Shown piece after piece: positions 48,338 through 56,093 of a stretch of DNA of 64,000 bases. This DNA comes from Cohaesibacter celericrescens (GTDB taxonomy: Bacteria > Pseudomonadota > Alphaproteobacteria > Rhizobiales > Cohaesibacteraceae). The notes beneath the pieces are model-generated. The model was not told the origin of the DNA, made no database searches, and saw only the letters and a list, made by a program, of their open reading frames with translations. How positions within the stretch are numbered: the first letter of the stretch is position 1; each line of letters starts with the position of its first letter. The stretch lies in assembly GCF_002866925.1 (NCBI RefSeq), contig NZ_PKUQ01000050.1, positions 85,810 to 149,809 of the forward strand, given 5' to 3'. Position numbers and translations under genes: made by a program.

Positions 48338-48456
48338 ACAATCCCGCCTCGAAAACACAATTCAGATACTAAATCGCCCGCACAATGCGGCACCTGCCAA
48401 TATCGCCAAAAAGAAACGAGTCATTTCTAAAGACACAATCTCCAAACGCATCCTCA

Positions 48457-48510
48457 TGGGATATCATGGGATTATATGGGCGTCAATGGATTCTGATGGA
48501 GTCCATAGGG
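48457..48510. promoter_or_regulatory. Six-box MraZ operator over the dcw promoter
   Basis: On the + strand TGGG occurs at 48457, 48467 and 48477, TGGA at 48487 and 48497, and AGGG at 48507: six boxes at exact 10-bp intervals. TGGG boxes with 5-6 base spacers are the known MraZ target. On the minus strand a TTGACG (48486-48481) and TATCCC (48463-48458) pair with a 17-base spacer falls inside the array, so bound MraZ would cover the promoter. A TATAAT (48476-48471) offers another -10. The boxes point away from mraZ, opposite to the usual reading. Confidence 0.7.
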
Positions 48511-48756
48511 CATAACCAGCCCCCTATTGTAAGAAAATCAGCGTTAACAAAGGGTTGCACTCTCCAGCAAAAAGAGTGGAATTGCGGCTTTGAAAATTTC
48601 GGAAACATACAGCCATAAAAACCCGACAAGAGAGCCGTCAGGCACGCCAACTCAGCAGGTCCATTTTCGGGCTAATTCACGGAAAAACAGGGAGAAACCC
48701 GCATCATATCTCTGGAAACGAAGCGGCATATTTGTCTTTTAAAAAAGGAGAAAATA
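48511..48756. other. Gap between the dcw promoter region and rnpB
   Basis: About 245 bases, AT-rich, without a supportable gene. A run of A bases near 48740-48755 reads as CTCCTTTTTT on the minus strand and may act as the 3' end signal of rnpB. Nothing else is recognised. Confidence 0.4.
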
Positions 48757-49141
48757 CCAGTCGGTCTGTAAGCCGGGTTTTGTACGGCAAAGGCCAAAGC
48801 CTTTGCGTGGCAACCATTCATCTGGGGCATCCATTGCTGAATGCCTCATGCAACCCACCCGAATGACTGACTTGAAAGCAAGCCGGGCCGAGGCCCACGC
48901 CATTCCTATTCGGTCTTGCTCCCGGTGGGGTTTACCCTGCCGTCCGCATTGCTGAAGACGCGGTGAGCTCTTACCTCACCCTTTCACCCTTACCTGACCA
49001 AGGTCAGGCGGTTTGCTTTCTGTGGCACTTTCCCTAGAGTCGCCTCCGCCGGGTGTTACCCGGCACCGTGCTTTCTTGGAGCCCGGACTTTCCTCACCTG
49101 ATTGCTTTCGCGACACAGGTGCGGCTGCCCGACCGACTGGT
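48757..49141 (-). ncRNA. rnpB: RNase P RNA (bacterial class A)
   Basis: The catalytic RNA that matures the 5' ends of tRNAs. The terminal helix P1 is perfect: CCAGTCGGTC at the 5' end (complement of 49131-49140) pairs with GACCGACTGG at the 3' end (complement of 48757-48766). The universally conserved GAGGAAAGTCCGGGC (complement of 49081-49095) and the 3' sequence GGCTTACAGACC are both present. GGGTGAAAGGGTGAGGTAAG and GAGCTCACCGCG mark the specificity domain. Length, about 385 bases, fits alphaproteobacterial rnpB. It begins only about 30 bases after the stop of the MocR-type gene. Confidence 0.95.
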
Positions 49142-49147
49142 CCCACG

Positions 49148-49176
49148 GACCTAAGCCCTAACGCCGCACAGGTCAA
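49148..49176 (-). promoter_or_regulatory. rnpB promoter overlapping the upstream stop codon
   Basis: On the minus strand CTTGACC (TTGACC at 49176-49171) and TAGGTC (49153-49148) are separated by 17 bases. The predicted start, about 7 bases on, is at 49141, right at the first base of RNase P RNA. The TGA inside TTGACC is the stop codon of the MocR-type gene. Confidence 0.75.
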
Positions 49177-50687
49177 GAGGCCATCGCATCAAGACGCGTT
49201 GCAATGCGCGTCACACCAGCCTCGATTTCTTCCAGATTTGAAGCCGCATACCCCAGAAACAACCCCTGTTTAACCTTTGACGACCCCTTCGATTGGGATG
49301 ACCAATAGAGCGAAGACAATGCAGAGCTTTCCACACCGTCTTTACGCAAAAGCGGCACAAGGGTCTTGTCGTCAAAGCCCCGCCCCAGCGCATGCTCGGT
49401 GAAATAGGCAGGCAATTGAATACCCCCATCAGGCACAACGGGCGCTAGGAACGGCCGGCAATGCCGGTTCAAACCAGCAACAAGAGCATCGCGGCGCGCA
49501 TGATAAAGCTTATTCATTTCACGCACATGTGCCCTTAAATGGCCATCGGCCATAAAATCAGCCAGCGCCTGTTGCACCACAACGGAGGGCACCGCCCCAA
49601 CGTTGCGCAAACTCAATTGCGTTGCAGCCACCAACCGCTTGGGAACAATCAAATAAGCCACATGCAGCGAGGGCATGAGAGACTTGGAAAAAGTCCCCAT
49701 ATAGATGACCACATCCCGCCGATCCAACCCCTGCAAACAGGAGATGGGCGCACCAGAAAAGTGAAACTCACTATCATAGTCATCCTCCAGTATAAACGCA
49801 CCCAAGGCGTCCGCTTGGGACAGCAGCGCCAGCCGGTCTTGTAGAGCCATCACCTGCCCTGAAGGGAATTGATGCGACGGCGTAGTATAGATAAGGCGCG
49901 GGTCTGCCCCCTCGGGCAATCTGTCTAGCAGCTGGGAGAAGGAATTCTGCTGATGCACGGCAATCGGATGACACAGCGCTTCAGCCCCCTTAAGCGCAGC
50001 CGTCATGCCTCCATAACCGGGCTCCTCATGCAGGGCCATATCACCGGGGTTGAGCAACAACCGCGCCACCAAATCAAGAGCAGCTTGCGCTGAAGACAGG
50101 ATCATCACCTGATCAACCTCGGCAATCACACCACGGCTGGCCGCAGCATGGGCAAGGATGGCTTGTTTCAAGGCAGGCAAGCCGGAATAATGCGCATAAC
50201 CGGCCATGTCGGGATGTAGCGGCAAGTGCCGTGCTGCACGGCGCAGCATGCGCCCCCACAGGTTATGCGGAAAGCTACGGACATCCGGCAGCCCCGGTTG
50301 GAACGTCGAAGGTGTTGGCAAGGATCGCCTCTCCACAGACATAAGCTGCAAAGCTTGTCGAGACAGCCGAGGCGCGGAAGCCGTACGCACCCGCGCAACA
50401 TCATCCCGAGCATCCGGAGCTCCTCCTAAAAATCCGCGCGACGCCTCACTAACACAGGTGCCCCTTCGGCCATCCGATTGCAAATATCCTTCCAGCTCAA
50501 GCTGTTCATAGGCCATAACGACCGTATTGCGCCCCACACCCAAAGCCAGCGCCAACTGCCGACTTGATGGTAACGTGAAGCCCGCAACCAGATCGCCACG
50601 TTCAATCAACTGTCGGATTTGCCCAAACAACTGCCGCACCAAGCCATCATCAGACGAGCGATCCAGCATAATGTGTCCTGCCAGCAT
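49173..50687 (-). CDS. MocR/PdxR-family regulator (GntR HTH + aminotransferase domain)
   Basis: MocR proteins join a GntR-type winged helix to a PLP-binding fold type I aminotransferase domain and often sense PLP or amine metabolites. From the ATG at 50687 (AGGG 8 bases upstream; ATG at 50669 also possible) it has 504 residues. The HTH (about 10-75) shows QLFGQIRQLIERGDL, LPSSRQLALALGVGRNTVVMAYEQLELEGYL. The aminotransferase domain (about 130-480) contains ILSSAQAALDLVARLLLNPGD, EDDYDSEFHF and the PLP lysine in MGTFSKSLMPSLHVAYLI. It is divergent from a PNPOx-family gene; a clear inverted repeat lies between, so it probably controls that gene and itself. Confidence 0.9.
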   Translation of the reverse strand: MLAGHIMLDRSSDDGLVRQLFGQIRQLIERGDLVAGFTLPSSRQLALALGVGRNTVVMAYEQLELEGYLQSDGRRGTCVSEASRGFLGGAPDARDDVARVRTASAPRLSRQALQLMSVERRSLPTPSTFQPGLPDVRSFPHNLWGRMLRRAARHLPLHPDMAGYAHYSGLPALKQAILAHAAASRGVIAEVDQVMILSSAQAALDLVARLLLNPGDMALHEEPGYGGMTAALKGAEALCHPIAVHQQNSFSQLLDRLPEGADPRLIYTTPSHQFPSGQVMALQDRLALLSQADALGAFILEDDYDSEFHFSGAPISCLQGLDRRDVVIYMGTFSKSLMPSLHVAYLIVPKRLVAATQLSLRNVGAVPSVVVQQALADFMADGHLRAHVREMNKLYHARRDALVAGLNRHCRPFLAPVVPDGGIQLPAYFTEHALGRGFDDKTLVPLLRKDGVESSALSSLYWSSQSKGSSKVKQGLFLGYAASNLEEIEAGVTRIATRLDAMAS

Positions 50688-50712
50688 TTTTTTGGCCCTA
50701 TGATTATTCACT

Positions 50713-50738
50713 TTATGGTTCTTTATATAGAGCCATAA
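50713..50738. promoter_or_regulatory. 10-bp inverted repeat, probable MocR operator
   Basis: TTATGGTTCT (50713-50722) and AGAGCCATAA (50729-50738) are inverted copies with one mismatch around a 6-base centre TTATAT. A partial third half-site (TATGATT) lies just left. It sits between the divergent MocR-type and PNPOx-type genes, 26-51 bases before the MocR start. Confidence 0.65.
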
Positions 50739-50821
50739 ATTTGATTTTATCAAGTCAGAGAAGCCCCAAAATCGAGCAAAGCAACGATGCGCCCAAGCCG
50801 CAAACATTTCAGGACCAACCA

Positions 50822-51496
50822 ATGACCCAGACATCTTGCCAAGAAAAAACCTTCCCCGTCACAGAGGCCAATAAAATTCGCGTGGCAAAACGCGCCCATT
50901 ATGACGAAGCCACCGTGCATGCCATCCTTGATGAAGGTCTGATAGCTCAAGTCGGCTTTGTCCAAGACGGCAATCCAATTGTCTTGCCAATGGTTTATGC
51001 ACGCATTGGCGATCAGCTTTACATCCACGGCGCCAAGGCTACACGGCTGTTAAAACAGCTCAAAAAAGGCCTACCAGTCTGCCTCAATGTCACATTGGTT
51101 GACGGGTTGGTGGTCGGACGCTCGGCCTTTCACCATTCGATGAATTTCCGCTCGGTCAACATCCACGGCACCGCAAAACTGGTGGAGGATGAGCAGGAAA
51201 AATATGACGCTCTCGTTGCCGTAACCGATCATTTGGCCCCGGGTCGTTGGGACGAGACCCGTGCAATGACCACCAAGGAGGCCAATGCCACAACGGTTAT
51301 TTCCGTCACCATTGAGACCGCAGCCGCCAAGGTCCGCTCTGGCATGCCCATAGACGACGAGGAGGATTATGCGTCCGATCATTGGGCCGGAATCGTGCCG
51401 ATAACCACCGCCTATGGCCAACCGATTGATGACGCCCGCCTCAAGCAAGGCATACCCGTTGCCGACAGCATCAAGGCCCTGAGCAACAGGCGTTAA
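50822..51496 (+). CDS. Pyridoxamine 5'-phosphate oxidase-family flavoprotein
   Basis: A 224-residue protein with the split-barrel FMN-binding fold (PNPOx-like, Pyridox_ox_2/NimA group), beginning at an ATG with CAGGA 7 bases upstream. Conserved stretches are AILDEGLIAQVGFVQDGNPIVLPMVYARIGDQLYIHGAKATR (residues 37-78, in parts), NVTLVDGLVVGRSAFHHSMNFRSV and HGTAKLVEDEQEKYDAL. This group includes FMN- or haem-binding reductases of unknown substrate; true PdxH activity is not implied. Being divergent from a MocR regulator of PdxR type, it may take part in vitamin B6 or amine metabolism, but this is inference from position. Confidence 0.85.
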   Translation: MTQTSCQEKTFPVTEANKIRVAKRAHYDEATVHAILDEGLIAQVGFVQDGNPIVLPMVYARIGDQLYIHGAKATRLLKQLKKGLPVCLNVTLVDGLVVGRSAFHHSMNFRSVNIHGTAKLVEDEQEKYDALVAVTDHLAPGRWDETRAMTTKEANATTVISVTIETAAAKVRSGMPIDDEEDYASDHWAGIVPITTAYGQPIDDARLKQGIPVADSIKALSNRR

Positions 51497-51532
51497 GCAT
51501 CCGCTGCATTGATACAGCCGAAATAACACCCC

Positions 51533-51562
51533 TTGACAGACCCTATGGGAGCGCTCTATATC
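51533..51562 (+). promoter_or_regulatory. Strong promoter upstream of the MATE gene
   Basis: TTGACA (51533-51538, perfect) and TATATC (51557-51562) with an 18-base spacer, or CTATAT with 17. It predicts a start near 51569 and a leader of about 150 bases before the MATE start codon. Confidence 0.65.
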
Positions 51563-51717
51563 CCGCCCCATAGGTTGCAGACACCTGCCGCTCGCAGGCC
51601 ACAAGGCCACGGTGAAGGTTTGCATTTGAAGACACATCCTGCCCCTCATGCATTTCATGTGGGTGGCAATGCGAGCCCCATCCAAAGACTAGAAATGCGT
51701 TTGATTAGGAGGCTGAG

Positions 51718-53142
51718 ATGTCGTCGGACAGCTCTACCAACAATTCTGCGCTCCATCGCACCCCCGCCAATGGTTTCACCAACGGGCCACTTGGTGCTTT
51801 GTTCGCCAAAACCGCGCTGCCCATCGTATTTGTGATGAGCATGAACGGCCTCTTGTCCGTCGTGGATGCTATTTTTCTTGGCATCTATGTCGGCCCCAAT
51901 GCGCTCAGCGCTGTCACCTTAATGTTCCCGATCTATATGTTGGTGGTTGCCTTATCGACACTGGTTGCCGGTGGCATGTCCAGTATTCTGGCCCGCCATC
52001 TGGGCGCAGGACTCACAACAGACGCACGCAACATCTTTGCCAGTGCGCACGGGCTGGCAATCACCTTGAGCCTTGTGCTGATCATCGCCTTTTTGTTCAT
52101 TGGCCATCAGGTCACCTTTCTGGTGGCCGGTGGCGTTGAAGAACTGGCGTCCATGGGACACACCTATCTCGCCATCACCATCTTTTCAACGCCAATGCTG
52201 TTTGTATTGTCGGTGCATTCCGATGCTCTCAGAAACGAAGGCTTTGCTATGATGATGGCAGGTATGAGCCTGTTGGTGTCCCTTGCCAACATCCTGTTCA
52301 ACTATATCCTCATCGCACAATTTGATATGGGGGTGGCAGGCTCGGCCTATGGCACTTTGATAGCGCAAGCACTTGCTTTGACTATCATCTTACTGTTCAG
52401 GATTTATGGGCCATCAATGCTGAAACCATGTCATTTGCTGCACAGCACGCCATTGGCCAACTGGCGGCCCATTCTTGCCCTTGGCGCCCCCCAAAGCCTT
52501 AATTTCCTCGGCATGGCTTTGGGCTCGACAGCAACCATCACCGCGTTGCAAATGGCAGCAACGCCACATTATGCGCAAACCATTGCGGCTTATGGCATTG
52601 TCACTCGCATCATGACCTTTGTGTTTCTGCCGCTACTAGGCCTGTCATTTGCTCTGCAATCCATCACGGGCAATAATTATGGTGCAAGTCTATGGCATCG
52701 CTCTGACAACAGCCTGCGCATCGGCGTGACGATATCACTGGTCTATTGCCTGTTGGCACAGCTCATCCTGACAACAGCGGCAGCCCCCATCGGGCGGATG
52801 TTCGTTGACGACGAAATGGTAGTTGGGGAGGTTGCCAGAATTGCGCCGATCATTGTCACCCTGATGTTCAGCGTCGGTCCCTTGCTAATGATTGCTACCT
52901 ATTTTCAGGCCATCGGCGACGCCCCGCGTGCGGCGATCCTGAGCCTGTCAAAAAGCTATCTGTTTGTACTGCCGCTTATTTTTGTCCTGCCACTGCAGTT
53001 TGGTGAAACAGGCATATGGCTGGCAGCGCCCATCGCAGATCTATTCTTGATCACAACAACACTCATTTTACTGACATACACAGCGCGACAAACCCAACGC
53101 AAATGGGGCTTGTTCGCCACACCGAAAGAGGTGCAATCATGA
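51718..53142 (+). CDS. MATE-family multidrug efflux transporter
   Basis: A 474-residue MATE exporter, which would expel cationic drugs or metabolites in exchange for Na+ or H+. It has about twelve membrane helices in two homologous halves. Sequences such as LPIVFVMSMNGLLSVVDAIFLG (helix 1), ALSAVTLMFPIYMLVVALSTLVAGG and the equivalent LGAPQSLNFLGMALGSTATITAL in the second half fit the family. AGGAGG lies 5 bases before the ATG. The leader of about 150 bases holds short GC-rich hairpins. The last four bases overlap the next gene. Which substrate it exports cannot be told. Confidence 0.9.
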   Translation: MSSDSSTNNSALHRTPANGFTNGPLGALFAKTALPIVFVMSMNGLLSVVDAIFLGIYVGPNALSAVTLMFPIYMLVVALSTLVAGGMSSILARHLGAGLTTDARNIFASAHGLAITLSLVLIIAFLFIGHQVTFLVAGGVEELASMGHTYLAITIFSTPMLFVLSVHSDALRNEGFAMMMAGMSLLVSLANILFNYILIAQFDMGVAGSAYGTLIAQALALTIILLFRIYGPSMLKPCHLLHSTPLANWRPILALGAPQSLNFLGMALGSTATITALQMAATPHYAQTIAAYGIVTRIMTFVFLPLLGLSFALQSITGNNYGASLWHRSDNSLRIGVTISLVYCLLAQLILTTAAAPIGRMFVDDEMVVGEVARIAPIIVTLMFSVGPLLMIATYFQAIGDAPRAAILSLSKSYLFVLPLIFVLPLQFGETGIWLAAPIADLFLITTTLILLTYTARQTQRKWGLFATPKEVQS

Positions 53143-53567
53143 CGCAAAACCCCGGCACCCTCGCTGAGGCAAAAAAACAAGCCAAGCTGCTCCGTGCCAA
53201 ACTGAGCGAAGACGGACACGCGATCTCGCACAGCAAATCGCTGGAATTGGTTGCCCAACAACAAGGCCATCGCGACTGGAACGCCATGTTCGCCAGTTTT
53301 GGCAACCAGACAAGCCGTGTCTGGCAAGTGGGAGATCGGGTCTCGGGACGCTATCTATCCCAAGCGTTCGAGGCTGAGATCATTGCCGTTAAACAAGTCA
53401 CAGAGGGTTGGTATCGCCTGACATTCAAATTCGATGAAGCGGTCGATGTGGTGACATTTGACAGTTTTTCCGCCTTTCGCCAACGTGTCAGCGCCACAGT
53501 TGGCCCGCAAGGCACCACCAGAGAAAAGACTTCCAATGGCCAGCCTCAGTTGGTGTTGGATCTCTAG
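53139..53567 (+). CDS. Small glyoxalase-superfamily-like protein
   Basis: A 142-residue protein, ATG overlapping the MATE stop by 4 bases (ATGA), GAGGTG ribosome site upstream. The N-terminal 55 residues (LAEAKKQAKLLRAKLSEDGHAISHSKSLELVAQQQGHRDWNAM, quoted in parts: KLLRAKLSEDG, SKSLELVAQQQGHRDWN) match the helical domain named Glyoxalase_8, seen in short alphaproteobacterial proteins. The remaining part is a beta-rich segment (WQVGDRVSGRYLSQAFEAEI). No metal-binding glyoxalase residues are obvious, so enzymatic activity is doubtful. Coupling to the exporter suggests a shared function that is unknown. Confidence 0.75.
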   Translation: MTQNPGTLAEAKKQAKLLRAKLSEDGHAISHSKSLELVAQQQGHRDWNAMFASFGNQTSRVWQVGDRVSGRYLSQAFEAEIIAVKQVTEGWYRLTFKFDEAVDVVTFDSFSAFRQRVSATVGPQGTTREKTSNGQPQLVLDL

Positions 53568-53584
53568 CCCCCAAAACAACAAAA

Positions 53585-53609
53585 CCTGCCGCTCTTAATG
53601 AGCGGCAGG
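53585..53609 (-). terminator. Rho-independent terminator
   Basis: CCTGCCGCTC (53585-53594) and GAGCGGCAGG (53600-53609) form a perfect 10-bp stem with a TTAAT loop. On the minus strand it is followed by TTTTGTTGTTTT, so it ends the amidase transcript; it may also stop readthrough from the MATE operon. Confidence 0.85.
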
Positions 53610-53636
53610 CTATCATTGTCGGCTACTCCACTAACC

Positions 53637-54395
53637 TTAAAGCTGAGGCAGCATCGCATTTAGTTTGTAAAGCGTTGTGATGGTTGACGTATCGGCGATC
53701 CCGTCGACCTTTTCAGGTCGAAAATGCATCTGAAAAGCCTTGACCACTGTCTCTGTCTGATCATCAAACACACCGGTTATCTCGATGCCGTAGCCATAAA
53801 CACCCAGCATAGACTGTAAAGCTTGGATCGGTTGACCTTCGTCGCCTTTTTGGAAAAAACGCCCACCCGAAATGGTTTCTGGTTCAGCCCAATGGCCCAC
53901 ACCGGCTTTTGATAACACCTGCCAAGGGAAAAGACTGCCCGGATCGATCTTACGGCCTGGAGACACATCCGAATGGCCCAACACCCTGTATGGCGCGATT
54001 TCGTGCCGTTCGATAATATCCTTGGCCAACGCGATGACCGCATCCAACTGTACCTTGGGGAAGTCTTCATTGCCCGCATTGGCAATTTCGATCCCAATTG
54101 AACAGCTGTTTATGTCAGCATCGCCCTTCCAAACGGCTTTGCCCGCATGCCATGCACGCGCGCCTTCATCAACCAGTTGCAGGATTGAACCATCCCGATG
54201 CACATAATAGTGGGATGATACCTCGCTCTCCGCATTGCACAGCCAATTGAGCGCCTGCTCGTCATCTTCCATCCCGGTATAGTGTAAAACCAGCATATCG
54301 ACCTTGCGCCCCTCCTTACGATCACCAAAATTGGGAGAGGACTTCAGATCGCACGCACATCGGGTCTGTACAGTTGACAGCATCATTAACTCCAT
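53637..54395 (-). CDS. N-acetylmuramoyl-L-alanine amidase (AmiD/AmpD-like, Amidase_2)
   Basis: A 252-residue zinc amidase that cleaves the MurNAc-L-Ala bond of peptidoglycan or muropeptides. The Amidase_2 domain (about 25-165) shows LVLHYTGMEDDEQALNWL (first zinc His, about 38), SHYYVHRDG, NSCSIGIEIAN and LGHSDVSPGRKIDPG (second His and Asp). A C-terminal PG_binding_1 domain (about 185-250) has IQALQSMLGVYGYGIEITGVFDDQT. No clear signal peptide or lipobox is present, unlike E. coli AmiD, so it may act in the cytoplasm in wall recycling like AmpD; this is inference. It lies downstream of a djlA-like gene. Confidence 0.9.
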   Translation of the reverse strand: MELMMLSTVQTRCACDLKSSPNFGDRKEGRKVDMLVLHYTGMEDDEQALNWLCNAESEVSSHYYVHRDGSILQLVDEGARAWHAGKAVWKGDADINSCSIGIEIANAGNEDFPKVQLDAVIALAKDIIERHEIAPYRVLGHSDVSPGRKIDPGSLFPWQVLSKAGVGHWAEPETISGGRFFQKGDEGQPIQALQSMLGVYGYGIEITGVFDDQTETVVKAFQMHFRPEKVDGIADTSTITTLYKLNAMLPQL

Positions 54396-54488
54396 AAGAT
54401 CGGGATAGGTCGCTTTGGCCCTAAAAACGTTTGGCCCCAGAAAACTCGGGCTAAGACTCAGGCAAAGATCGCCAGAATTGCGTCTCTC

Positions 54489-55199
54489 TTAACGCAAGCC
54501 ACGCTCAATCACAATCAGCGACCACGCGTTATTGATAGAAGCCAGTTTTTCGGTGGAAATGCGCACAAACTCTTCCGGCACACCACGGGCAATCATACTA
54601 TCAGGATGGTTTTCGCGCACCAGCTTACGATAGTGACTCTTGAGTTCTTTGTCAGACATCGACCGATCGGCAGCCAGAATGGTATAGGGATCCTGCTCAT
54701 CCGGTTTTACATGCTGCATCTTGATGCGAAGAAAGCTGCGATCGGAAATGCAAAAAATCTCCGAGACACGCTCCAGATACATCATTTCGCGGCTGTGCAT
54801 GACCCCGTCTGCACCGGCTATCAAAAACAGCCCGTCGATAATATCTTCCAACGCTTCAGGCTCGTCTTCATACAACGCCGCAATCTGTTTGGCATAGGAT
54901 TCATACCCTGCCACATCTTGCTTAAAGAGATTGAACATGCGCACCACATTGCGCTCTTCCCCTTCGGGAATTTCGAACATGGTCTGAAAGACGTTGATTT
55001 CGTCCTGCGTCACAACACCATCTGCCTTGGCCATTTTGGCAGACAGGGCAATCATCGCAACGGTAAATGTCAATTGTTTGCGATCAAAGCGGTCACCCAC
55101 AGTCTTAACCGCAGACGCCATCTTTTCGACAACGAAGGCAAGGGTTTCGCTATGTCGGATATCATCGATCAGACTGCCAATCTGGCTCCAGATGCTCAT
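54489..55199 (-). CDS. TerB and DnaJ domain protein (DjlA-like)
   Basis: A 236-residue co-chaperone-like protein. Residues 35-155 form a TerB-like helical domain (FTVAMIALSAKMAKADGVVTQDEINVF..., DGLFLIAGADGVMHSREMMYLERV) and residues 170-232 a J domain with the intact HPD motif (RKLVRENHPDSM). This is the DjlA layout but without the N-terminal membrane segment of E. coli DjlA. The J domain should stimulate a DnaK-type ATPase. Alphaproteobacterial genomes usually carry this gene next to the AmiD-like amidase, as here. Confidence 0.9.
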   Translation of the reverse strand: MSIWSQIGSLIDDIRHSETLAFVVEKMASAVKTVGDRFDRKQLTFTVAMIALSAKMAKADGVVTQDEINVFQTMFEIPEGEERNVVRMFNLFKQDVAGYESYAKQIAALYEDEPEALEDIIDGLFLIAGADGVMHSREMMYLERVSEIFCISDRSFLRIKMQHVKPDEQDPYTILAADRSMSDKELKSHYRKLVRENHPDSMIARGVPEEFVRISTEKLASINNAWSLIVIERGLR

Positions 55200-55314
55200 T
55201 TTTTCTCCTGATCGCTTTCCACCATTTCGCGCGCATCATAAATCTAGGTGAGTCCAAAAGCGATTGCGAGAGCAAGTATAACAAAAATTTAATGTTCAGC
55301 CTTTTGGCAGCCCT

Positions 55315-56016
55315 TTATTGACACAAACGCCATGTGCCTTTTCGCCCGTGCTTGCCATGGTCCAGATGAATATGATCCTGATGATATTTATCGCCTCCGG
55401 GACCAATAACAGTGGTGAAATATTTACAGGACGCACGGTTGAAACTGCGCAAAAACTTGCCCTTTTTGCTATAGGAATGCCAATCTTCCTCAACATTCAC
55501 AACCTTGCCATCCGCAAACGTCATGGCACTGACATCAAACGCATTGAGGCGAGCATGTTCGGAGATTTTGGCTCCTTTTTTGCTATTGCGAGTACGGCAG
55601 GCATATGACGCCGCCACTTGGATATCACTCACTGGCTGGCCCAAATGCTTCTGCGCCAACGGCTGGACCTCCTCTGTAAAGAAGCGATAAAGCTGGGTCA
55701 TCATCACACAATTGAGCTTGGCATCGGAGCTAAAGCGAACAGGATATGCCCCATCCCACCCTTGCACCAAATAGGGCGATGGATGCCCACATCCATCTCT
55801 GTCATTAATTGGAGGCAAAGGCATGGCTTTGACCAATCCTTGATCAAAAACCGGACAAGATTGCAGGGAAATTGCAGGATCAGGCAACACAGCATCGCGC
55901 TGTAACTGAGCTTGATCTATCTCCTCGATGTCTGAAAGACCGACGCAGCCGGCAAGAACCAGCATTCCGAACACAATACAGATCACGCGCGCTTGGAAGC
56001 CCTTACCGTTAAACAT
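55315..56016 (-). CDS. Extensin-like family lipoprotein
   Basis: A 233-residue exported protein. The N-terminus has a signal peptide with lipobox LAGC (MLVLAGC, Cys near residue 24), so it should be a lipoprotein. The rest matches the Extensin-like_C domain of alphaproteobacteria: CPVFDQGLVKAMPLPPINDRDGCG, VRFSSDAKLNCVMMTQLYRF, VAASYACRTRNSKKGAKISEHARLNAFDVSAM and the C-terminal HQDHIHLDHGKHG, quoted here in part. The pattern SEHARLNAFD with H-x-D-H resembles metal-dependent peptidoglycan peptidases of the VanY/MepA group, suggesting a wall hydrolase; that is inference. Confidence 0.85.
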   Translation of the reverse strand: MFNGKGFQARVICIVFGMLVLAGCVGLSDIEEIDQAQLQRDAVLPDPAISLQSCPVFDQGLVKAMPLPPINDRDGCGHPSPYLVQGWDGAYPVRFSSDAKLNCVMMTQLYRFFTEEVQPLAQKHLGQPVSDIQVAASYACRTRNSKKGAKISEHARLNAFDVSAMTFADGKVVNVEEDWHSYSKKGKFLRSFNRASCKYFTTVIGPGGDKYHQDHIHLDHGKHGRKGTWRLCQ

Positions 56017-56093
56017 ATATAGTGTCCCGCTTGCAGCCCGTGGAATAAGGGTGCATTCTGATGGAAAAAGGTAAACAAAGTGAGGACGGTGTT

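Noticed and set aside
51713..51720. CTGAGA at the MATE start as part of a TPP riboswitch
   Set aside because: The rest of the TPP aptamer is missing and the motif overlaps the ribosome site and start codon.
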